Shown here: one piece after another, positions 1 to 4,207 of the stretch
Numbering within the stretch: the stretch's first letter is position 1
Layout: every line of letters starts with the position of its first letter
Source: Candidatus Falkowiibacteriota bacterium
GTDB taxonomy: Bacteria > Patescibacteriota > Patescibacteriia > Patescibacteriales > SZUA-104
Direction of reading: 5' to 3'
Length of the DNA: 5,960 bases
Assembly: GCA_003231075.1 (NCBI GenBank)
Contig: QIIF01000030.1
Location: forward strand, 1-5,960
Translations under genes and position numbers: made by a program
Notes under the pieces: generated by a model
Database searches by the model: none
Seen by the model: the letters and a program-made list of their open reading frames with translations, nothing else
What the model was told of the DNA's origin: nothing

Positions 1-1
1 T

Positions 2-1045
2 TCACAGGATGAAATAAAGAAGGCGTTTCGGAAGAAGGCGCATGAGTATCATCCTGATAAAAAGAGCGGAGACGAAGCCAAATTTAAAGAAATAAACGAA
101 GCATATCAGGTTCTCGGCAATGAAAAAAAACGGGCCCAGTACGATCAGTTCGGTTCGTCTTTTGAGCATGCCCAAGCCGGCGGCGGTTTCCATGGCTTTG
201 AAGGGTTTAGGGATTTTTCTAATTTTTCGGAAGGGTTTAATGTCAATATGGATGATGTCGGAGATATATTTGGAGGAATCGGCGATATGTTCGGATTCGG
301 CGGAGGCCGCGGAAGGGCGAGAGCCAAAAGAGGCGCGGATATTCAAGTTTCGCTGGCTATTGAATTTAACGAAGCGGTTTTTGGCGCGGAAAAAGAAATT
401 AGATTAAATAAAACCGTCCAATGCGATAAATGCAATGGAAGCGGCGCCGAACCCGGCTCTAAAATTGAAACTTGCAAAACTTGCGGAGGCAAAGGGCAAA
501 CAACAAGAGTGCAAAGAACTATTTTAGGCAATATGCAAGTGCGGATGGCTTGTTCGGATTGTTCCGGCGAAGGAAAAATACATAGCCAAAAATGCGCTAA
601 ATGCCGCGGCGCCGGAGTTTACAGGGATGTTGTGAGTTTAAAAGTAAGAATACCGGCAGGCATAGATGACGGCGGCGTTATCCGATTAACCGGACAAGGG
701 GAGGCGGGGGAAAAAAGCGCTCCGTCAGGCGATTTGTATTTACAAATTAGAGTTAAAAAAGACACGCGTTTTGAACGCGTTGGCGATGATATTATTTCCC
801 AATTAAACATCAGCTTTACGCAAGCCGCGCTTGGCGATAAAATAGATGTAGATACTATTGACGGTCCGGTTAAATTGAAAATACCCGAAGGCACGCAGTC
901 AGGCGTTAATTTCAGAATGCGCGGAAAGGGCGTGCCGCATATTCAAGGCAGAGGCAGGGGTGATCATATAGTCAAGGTTAATGTTGAGACGCCGAAAAAT
1001 TTAACAAGAAAGCAAAAGCAATTATTAAGAGAATTGGAGGCATAA
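2..1045 (+). CDS. dnaJ: Chaperone protein DnaJ (Hsp40, class A), 5'-truncated by the window edge
   Basis: This is the co-chaperone that delivers unfolded clients to DnaK and stimulates its ATPase in the cytoplasm. 347 residues are visible; DnaJ is usually about 370, so only some 15-25 N-terminal residues are missing. The reading frame is open from base 2. Domains in order: a J-domain with the HPD motif (bases 50-58) that triggers DnaK; a Gly/Phe-rich linker (about 160-320); and four CxxCxGxG zinc-finger repeats, CDKCNGSG (422), CKTCGGKG (473), CSDCSGEG (551) and CAKCRGAG (593). All eight cysteines are intact. The two C-terminal beta-sandwich substrate-binding domains follow, including VRIPAGIDDGG and LKIPEGTQSG. 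An internal ATG at 248 is not the start, because the J-domain lies upstream in the same frame. grpE/dnaK may lie upstream, out of view. The stop is followed by a repeat-rich spacer without a classical U-tract terminator. Confidence 0.97.
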   Translation, partial: SQDEIKKAFRKKAHEYHPDKKSGDEAKFKEINEAYQVLGNEKKRAQYDQFGSSFEHAQAGGGFHGFEGFRDFSNFSEGFNVNMDDVGDIFGGIGDMFGFGGGRGRARAKRGADIQVSLAIEFNEAVFGAEKEIRLNKTVQCDKCNGSGAEPGSKIETCKTCGGKGQTTRVQRTILGNMQVRMACSDCSGEGKIHSQKCAKCRGAGVYRDVVSLKVRIPAGIDDGGVIRLTGQGEAGEKSAPSGDLYLQIRVKKDTRFERVGDDIISQLNISFTQAALGDKIDVDTIDGPVKLKIPEGTQSGVNFRMRGKGVPHIQGRGRGDHIVKVNVETPKNLTRKQKQLLRELEA

Positions 1046-1096
1046 AATATGTAGCGCCAAAAGAAGCGGATTGGCTATGTTTAGGGCACGCGCTTT

Positions 1097-1196
1097 AAGG
1101 AGCTAAGCTCCCGCGTATCATACTATTATCATAATTCACGCTTATATATCAGCAAACACTATAAATAAAATCAAACTCGCAGGAGCTTAGCTCCTT
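1097..1196. repeat. 100-bp unit bounded by 15-bp inverted repeats, each itself palindromic
   Basis: AAGGAGCTAAGCTCC at 1097-1111 is the exact reverse complement of GGAGCTTAGCTCCTT at 1182-1196. Each arm also contains a palindrome of its own (GGAGCT, one central base, AGCTCC), so each arm could form its own hairpin or pair with the other. The 70 bp between them are AT-rich and hold no ORF. They contain TTCACG (1135-1140) and TATAAA (1160-1165) 19 bp apart, which could be a weak promoter for cysS. The size and terminal inverted repeats resemble a miniature non-autonomous element, but I see no clear target-site duplication. Confidence 0.6.
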
Positions 1197-1209
1197 TTAA
1201 ACTGCCCAA

Positions 1210-1253
1210 CCCCCCCCACCCCCCCCTTTTTTTTGCTAAAAAAAAGGGGGGGG
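1210..1253. repeat. Homopolymer palindrome C8-A-C8-T8-GCT-A8-G8 just upstream of cysS
   Basis: The run reads C8 (1210-1217), A, C8 (1219-1226), T8 (1227-1234), GCT, A8 (1238-1245), G8 (1246-1253). The last five blocks form a perfect 16-bp stem with a 3-nt loop. It ends 18 bases before the cysS ATG. It lacks a 3' U-tract on the + strand, so it is a poor intrinsic terminator for dnaJ, although it could slow polymerase or act in the cysS leader. The G-rich complement (G8-T-G8) could also form unusual DNA structures. Homopolymer lengths here are prone to slippage and sequencing error. Confidence 0.8.
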
Positions 1254-1271
1254 TATTAAAAAATTTATTTT

Positions 1272-2702
1272 ATGAATAAATTATACCTGTACAATACATT
1301 AACTCGCCAAAAAGAGGAGTTTAAGGCGATTAAAAACAATGAAGCCGGGCTGTATACTTGCGGGCCGACGGTCTATAATTACGCGCATATCGGCAATTTA
1401 CGGAGTTATATTTTTGAAGATATTTTGAAGAGGGTTTTAATTTATAACGGATACAATATTAAGCATGTAATGAATATCACCGATGTCGGACATCTGGCCG
1501 GCGATATGGATATGGGCGAGGATAAGCTGGAGGTCGGCGCTAAGCGGGAGGGGAAGTCCGCTTGGGATATCGCCAAGTTTTACGAAAAAGCGTTTAAGGG
1601 CGATATTGCCAAGTTAAACATTGCTCCGCCGGATATTTGGTGCCGAGCGACTGACAATATTCCGGAGCAGATTGATTTAATAAAAAAATTGGAAGAGCGC
1701 GGCTATACTTATAAAACTTCAGACGGAATTTATTTTGATACTTCCAAGTTTAAAGATTACACGAAATTAAGCCATCAAAAATTGGAGGATTTGCGCGAGG
1801 GGGCGCGGGTAGAGAAAAATCCGGAAAAAAAGAATCCTACTGATTTTGCTTTATGGAAATTCTCTTATCTAAATAATCCCCCAACTCCAATATCCGCGGG
1901 AGCAAAAAAAAGACAAATGGAATGGAACAGCCCGTGGGGGGTCGGTTTTCCGGGTTGGCATATTGAATGTTCGGCTATGAGTATGAAGTTTTTGGGAAGC
2001 CAACTTGATATTCACTGCGGAGGAGTGGATCACATCAATGTGCATCACACAAACGAGATAGCCCAAAGCGAGGCGGCAACCGGCAAGAAGTTTTTTAACT
2101 ATTGGATGCACGGGGCGTTTTTAAACATTGCCGGCGGGAAGAAAATGGCTAAGAGCGAAGAGAATTTTTTAACACTGGAAAACGCTTTGATTAAAAAGGG
2201 GATTAATCCTTTAGCTTTCAGATACGCGGTTTTATCGGTTCATTACAGAAAGCCGATGGAGTGGAGCGAAGAGGCGATTTTGAACGCGCAAAGAGGATTG
2301 GAGCATTTATATAATCAGGTTAGAAAACTCAAAACTCAAAACTCAAAACTCAAAACTCAAGATATTGATAATAATTTTAAGATTAACTTTTTAGCGGCGA
2401 TTAATGATGATTTAAATACGCCGCAGGCCTTGGCCGTCGCGCAGGAATTATTGAAGTCCAATTTACCGGATGAAGAAAAATTAGCGGCTGTTTTGGATTT
2501 TGATAAAGTTTTAGGATTAAATATCGCAGGGGCAATTCATGAATCGCCCCTACCGGACGAAATTAAAAAAATGGTGCATAATAGGCAAAAAGCAAAGGAA
2601 GAAAAGAATTTTGAAAAGTCTGATAAATTGCGGGAAGAAATTGAAAAATCGGGGTATGCGGTGGAAGACACAAAAGAAGAGATGAGAGTTTTTAAGAAAT
2701 AA
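1272..2702 (+). CDS. cysS: Cysteinyl-tRNA synthetase with in-frame repeat insertions
   Basis: This class I aminoacyl-tRNA synthetase charges tRNA-Cys with cysteine using ATP. It has 476 residues, against about 461 for E. coli. The Rossmann catalytic core shows the HIGH-type motif HIGN (residues 39-42) and the KMSKS-type loop KMAKS (291-295). The zinc site is C30, C233 (WHIEC), H258 and E262 (HHTNE). The core variant [15 protein letters not shown] differs from the common HGGG-D-FPHHENE form and is one I associate with Candidate Phyla Radiation enzymes. The C-terminal anticodon-binding helical region follows (about 340-476). Three segments look added: residues 202-211 ([10 protein letters not shown]), a KLKTQNS repeat near 352-363, and [10 protein letters not shown] at 419-428; each matches a DNA repeat described separately. 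No Shine-Dalgarno is visible before the ATG, but homology starts within a few codons, so the start is sound. Transcription probably ends at the hairpin at 2711-2734. Confidence 0.98.
   Translation: MNKLYLYNTLTRQKEEFKAIKNNEAGLYTCGPTVYNYAHIGNLRSYIFEDILKRVLIYNGYNIKHVMNITDVGHLAGDMDMGEDKLEVGAKREGKSAWDIAKFYEKAFKGDIAKLNIAPPDIWCRATDNIPEQIDLIKKLEERGYTYKTSDGIYFDTSKFKDYTKLSHQKLEDLREGARVEKNPEKKNPTDFALWKFSYLNNPPTPISAGAKKRQMEWNSPWGVGFPGWHIECSAMSMKFLGSQLDIHCGGVDHINVHHTNEIAQSEAATGKKFFNYWMHGAFLNIAGGKKMAKSEENFLTLENALIKKGINPLAFRYAVLSVHYRKPMEWSEEAILNAQRGLEHLYNQVRKLKTQNSKLKTQDIDNNFKINFLAAINDDLNTPQALAVAQELLKSNLPDEEKLAAVLDFDKVLGLNIAGAIHESPLPDEIKKMVHNRQKAKEEKNFEKSDKLREEIEKSGYAVEDTKEEMRVFKK
1875..1904. repeat. Copy of the 3113-3184 repeat arm inserted in frame in cysS
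   Basis: These 30 bases match the left arm of the intergenic inverted repeat (31 bases at 3113-3143) with one substitution and one single-base deletion. The match begins exactly on a codon boundary and spans exactly ten codons, residues 202-211 of the synthetase. Relatives normally go directly from LWKxS through a short linker to KRQMEW-SPWG. Here the linker is about ten residues longer. Only one arm is present; I find no partner arm nearby within the gene. Confidence 0.85.
2324..2358. repeat. Five tandem copies of AAAACTC within cysS
   Basis: Five perfect head-to-tail copies of a 7-base unit. Because 3 x 7 = 21, three units code for seven residues (KLKTQNS) before the amino-acid pattern repeats, giving [12 protein letters not shown] at residues 352-363. 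It falls in the linker after the catalytic domain, where the family is variable. Gain or loss of a single unit would shift the reading frame. Confidence 0.9.
2526..2553. repeat. Palindromic element AGGGGC-ATTCATGAAT-GCCCCT in frame in cysS
   Basis: AGGGGC (2528-2533) pairs with GCCCCT (2546-2551) and ATTCA with TGAAT around a centre at 2539/2540, leaving one A/C mismatch per half. The symmetry reaches 2526 and 2553 with one further mismatch. It codes for [10 protein letters not shown] (residues 419-428), in the linker before the C-terminal EIKKMV helix. From memory, GTAGGGGC-type palindromes are dispersed in many bacterial genomes, so this is likely another mobile-type palindrome. That identification needs a search. 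Confidence 0.75.
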
Positions 2703-2745
2703 AAAAAAGGCGCGTTCCGACATATTGGAACGCGTTTGTATTATT
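2703..2745. terminator. Bidirectional intrinsic terminator between cysS and the minus-strand small ORFs
   Basis: CGCGTTCC (2711-2718) pairs with GGAACGCG (2727-2734) around an 8-base loop. On the + strand the stem is followed by TTTGTATTATTTT and starts 8 bases after the cysS stop. On the minus strand it is followed by CC and then eight T, an even better terminator, and it lies 12 bases beyond the stop of the minus-strand ORF. The convergent genes thus share one hairpin. Confidence 0.85.
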
Positions 2746-2889
2746 TTAATAAAAAAAATTTTTATTCTTTCTTCTTTTACTTTTTTTCTTCTTTTCCTCT
2801 TTCTTTTTTTTATTTTTTTTTGTATACCAATCGGCTATAAGATAGCCAATTGGTACACCCAATAAAAATGCTACTATTGCCGTATTCAC
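2746..2889 (-). CDS. Small membrane peptide with polylysine tail (47 aa), unrecognised family
   Basis: The start is GTG at 2889 (reading leftwards), preceded by AGGAGG (2901-2896) at six bases. This is the best ribosome binding site in the window and is what decides the start. Residues 1-22 form a hydrophobic, likely membrane-spanning segment (MNTAIVAFLLGVPIGYLIAD then WYT). The remaining 25 are almost all Lys/Arg/Glu/Asn (KKNKKKKEEKKKKSKRRKNK) and end FFY. A single pass with a charged cytoplasmic tail is the simplest topology. The start overlaps the stop of the preceding ORF (GTGA), suggesting translational coupling. A strong terminator follows the stop. I do not recognise the family. The low-complexity tail can arise from A-rich DNA, so coding status rests on the ribosome binding site, the overlap and the terminator. 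Confidence 0.6.
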   Translation of the reverse strand: MNTAIVAFLLGVPIGYLIADWYTKKNKKKKEEKKKKSKRRKNKNFFY

Positions 2890-2972
2890 TGCACTCCTCC
2901 TTTTTTAATTTTTTTTGCTGGGAAAAATCCAAAAAATACGCTTAATAAAAGCGCGATTCCTATTGTTTTCAT
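2886..2972 (-). CDS. Short hydrophobic peptide (28 aa), first ORF of a two-peptide operon
   Basis: ATG at 2972 with GGGGGTG (2983-2977) a few bases upstream as ribosome binding site. The peptide begins MKTIGIALLLSVFFGFF, a hydrophobic segment of about 17-18 residues, and continues PAKKIKKGGVQ. This reads as a single membrane helix or an uncleaved signal-like peptide with a basic tail. The ribosome binding site of the next ORF lies inside its last codons, and its TGA overlaps the next GTG by two bases (GTGA), as in coupled operons. No family is recognised. Possible roles (type I toxin-like peptide, small membrane regulator, secreted peptide) are guesses. Confidence 0.5.
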   Translation of the reverse strand: MKTIGIALLLSVFFGFFPAKKIKKGGVQ

Positions 2973-3017
2973 ACTACACCCCCTGTTTTTATTATTTTTT
3001 CGCGCCACCAATGGCAA

Positions 3018-3054
3018 GCACCTATATGGTGCCACAACCATCAGTAATCGTCAA
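3018..3054 (-). promoter_or_regulatory. Possible promoter/operator of the small-peptide operon
   Basis: On the minus strand, TTGACG (3054-3049) is a good -35. About 19-20 bases on lies CCATATA (around 3029-3023), a poor -10 at long spacing. That -10 region sits inside a palindrome, GCACC-TATAT-GGTGC (3018-3032), which could be a repressor operator or a leader hairpin. Transcription would start about 45 bases before the 28-aa ORF. The fit is weak. Confidence 0.3.
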
Positions 3055-3112
3055 GTTTTTTAGTAATTTACCGTTAAGGAATTTGAATATTGGGTAGTAA
3101 TAACGCGAATTA

Positions 3113-3184
3113 AATCCCCCAACCCCCAATATCCGCGGGAGCATACCGTTGAAAGCCCCCGCGGATATTGGGGGTTGGGGGATT
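3113..3184. repeat. Near-perfect 30-bp inverted repeat (C5-AA-C5 / ATATCCGCGGG family)
   Basis: The left arm 3113-3142 and right arm 3155-3184 are complementary at 29 of 30 positions, with one A/C mismatch at 3140/3157. The outer 27 bp are perfect. The loop is 12 bases. The arm begins AATCCCCCAACCCCC and ends AATATCCGCGGGAGC. The hairpin lies between the minus-strand peptide operon and the rnpB promoter. It has no T-tract, so it is not a standard terminator. One arm reappears inside cysS (1875-1904), which marks it as a dispersed element. Confidence 0.9.
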
Positions 3185-3352
3185 ATAAATATAATGCGCC
3201 GTTAGGCTTAATCTATGATTTTTTTTAATTTTTATTTCCAATCCGCAAAGAGCAAACAGTCCGCGCGGCGATATCACGGAAATAAGCGGATAGTTATTTT
3301 ATGTAAAACCACATTATGTATTATACCTTCTACTAATATTAGAAAATTTATA
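3185..3352. other. AT-rich spacer between the inverted repeat and the rnpB promoter
   Basis: I see no ORF with a ribosome binding site on either strand, no tRNA and no strong hairpin. A TATAAT at 3190-3195 (+) has its -35 position inside the adjacent palindrome and is not convincing. A weak ATCCGC/GCGGAT pair spans about 3242-3292. Together with 2973-3112, this makes about 380 bases with no gene apart from the repeat and the possible promoter listed. Confidence 0.5.
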
Positions 3353-3382
3353 TTGACTTAGGGGGGTATTTAATGATATATT
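3353..3382 (+). promoter_or_regulatory. Sigma70-type promoter of rnpB
   Basis: TTGACT (3353-3358) and TATATT (3377-3382) are separated by 18 bases, predicting a start near 3389, some 15 bases before the long P1 helix of the RNase P RNA begins. The spacer contains six G in a row. Confidence 0.7.
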
Positions 3383-3565
3383 GTATATGCATGAAATGTT
3401 CGTTAAATTTCAGTAATATCAGGGTAAGCGGGCAATCGCTTGATTTTCGCGTAAAAGCGGAGATTTGAGAGGAAAGTCCGGACTCCATTTATGAATAGTG
3501 GATAATGTCCACGGGGAGTAATCCCACGGAAAGTGCCACAGAGACTATACTAGCCAGTGCGGAGC

Positions 3566-3698
3566 GCTGGAAATTCTAAATTATAATATCTAAATTCTAA
3601 ATAAATTCAAAATTACAAATTCAAATGCTCAAAAAATGTTTGAATTTTGAAAATTTGATATGGTTTAGGATTTATGGTTTCGGTTTAGTATTTCTGTT
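3566..3698 (+). repeat. 133-nt AT-rich helical insertion in the P8/P9 arm of RNase P RNA
   Basis: CCAGTGCGGAGC (3554-3565) pairs with GCTTCGCAGTGG (3699-3710), 11 of 12 positions including a G-U. This marks a normal peripheral helix whose loop has been replaced by 133 nt. The insert is itself largely self-complementary. For example, TAAATTCTAAA (3591-3601) can pair with TTTAGGATTTA, and CAAATTCAAA with TTTGAATTTTG. The AAATTCTAAATTC style resembles AT-rich palindromic repeats I recall from Parcubacteria genomes. Confidence 0.75.
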
Positions 3699-3735
3699 GC
3701 TTCGCAGTGGTAAAAGGTGAAAAGTTAGTTGGTGT

Positions 3736-3918
3736 CTTTTGTTCCTGGGTCTGTCCTGAAAGTCGCTTTCGTAACGAAATTTTCAAATTTTGAGCAGAAT
3801 TTTTTATAAATTTTTGAGCTTATATAGATATATAGGCGATAAAATTTATAAAATAATTATGTCAAAATTTGGAGATTGCAGTAGAAATGGACTTTTAGGA
3901 CAGACTCAGGAATGAAAG
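3736..3918 (+). repeat. 183-nt hairpin extending P12 of RNase P RNA
   Basis: The arms 3736-3764 (CTTTTGTTCC at one end, CCTGAAAGTC at the other) and 3890-3918 (GACTTTTAGG ... GAATGAAAG) pair over 29 consecutive positions, four of them G-U. Inside, CAAATTTTGA (3784-3793) pairs perfectly with TCAAAATTTG (3862-3871). An AT-rich stem about 3799-3815/3840-3858 and CTTATAT/ATATAGG close the hairpin. The base of the structure joins AGTTG (3728-3732) with CAACT. It sits at the position of P12, between the GGTGAAA segment (3716-3722) and the P13-like hairpin. Confidence 0.8.
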
Positions 3919-4124
3919 GCTACAACTTTCGCCCTCCGGTGACGGAGCGCGCGCGGTAAACCCTATTCGGAGCAAGAGCAAGCTCGTCAAGTTTTGGCGA
4001 GAAAAAGTGGCTCGCACGAGTCCAAAGGCGACTTTGGGCCATAGATAGATGATTGCCGTCCCGAATTATCGGGATACAGAATCCGGCTTACAGCTTGCCC
4101 CGATATTACTGAAATTTATTTTAG

Positions 4125-4205
4125 ATAACAGAAAACAGATAGCAGATAACAGTCTTATAAAGATGTTTTAAACTGCTGTCTGCCGTCTGCTGTCTGCCGT
4201 CTGCT
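4125..4205. repeat. CTGCTGTCTGCCGT tandem/inverted repeat up to the glycosyltransferase start
   Basis: Two perfect 14-bp tandem copies of CTGCTGTCTGCCGT (4173-4186, 4187-4200) plus a partial third (4201-4205). The stretch 4125-4153 (ACAGAAAACAG and GCAGATAACAGT) is an imperfect inverted partner of 4172-4200, with an 18-base loop and frequent G-T or A/C mismatches. The repeat ends two bases before the ATG at 4208, so the leader has no ribosome binding site. It may be read through from rnpB. It has no U-tract and is not a typical terminator. Confidence 0.75.
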
Positions 4206-4207
4206 AA

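Larger units (their letters stand above)
3405..4117 (+). ncRNA. rnpB: RNase P RNA, greatly enlarged (about 710 nt)
   Basis: This is the catalytic RNA that removes 5' leaders from pre-tRNAs, working with the RnpA protein. Diagnostic conserved segments are present in order: GAGGAAAGTCCG (3469-3480), ACAGAGA (3538-3544), GGTAAACCC then TTCGGAGCAAG (about 3955-3976), AGATAGATGATTGCC (about 4043-4057) and ACAGAATCCGGCTTAC (4076-4091). Helices I can pair: P1, 3405-3429 with 4093-4117 (24 of 25 positions); P2, GGCAATC (3431) with GATTGCC (4051); P4, AAG-CCGGA with TCCGGCTT; a P13-like hairpin CTCCG-GTGA-CGGAG (3934-3947); and P18, a 7-8 bp stem with a GCGA tetraloop (4020-4039). Bacterial RNase P RNAs are usually 330-420 nt; here two insertions, at 3566-3698 and within 3736-3918, account for the excess. 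The exact 5' and 3' ends are uncertain. No U-tract terminator follows P1. Confidence 0.95.

Noticed and set aside
2..407. Antisense and out-of-frame ORFs over the start of dnaJ
   Set aside because: The frame from base 2 contains the HPD motif, Gly/Phe linker and zinc fingers, so these are shadows.
1097..1253. CRISPR array or tRNA gene in the dnaJ-cysS spacer
   Set aside because: The repeats are inverted rather than regularly spaced direct copies, and no cloverleaf or CCA end can be formed.
1210..1253. Intrinsic terminator of dnaJ
   Set aside because: The stem is followed by TATTAAAA rather than a T-tract on the + strand, and its base is G8/C8 with A/T above, the reverse of the usual arrangement of stem then U-run.
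1869..2111. 80-codon minus-strand ORF within cysS
   Set aside because: It is antisense to the conserved catalytic core of CysRS; the composition is explained by the opposite strand.
2915..3097. 60-codon + strand ORF
   Set aside because: It has no ribosome binding site or recognisable domain and lies antisense to the better-supported small-peptide operon and its leader.
3566..3918. Group I or group II intron in rnpB
   Set aside because: The two inserts are only 133 and about 183 nt, have no intron core motifs or ORF, and fold as simple extended hairpins at peripheral loops.
4125..4205. Terminator of rnpB
   Set aside because: The inverted repeat is imperfect and lacks a following T-run; it runs into the next gene's start codon.
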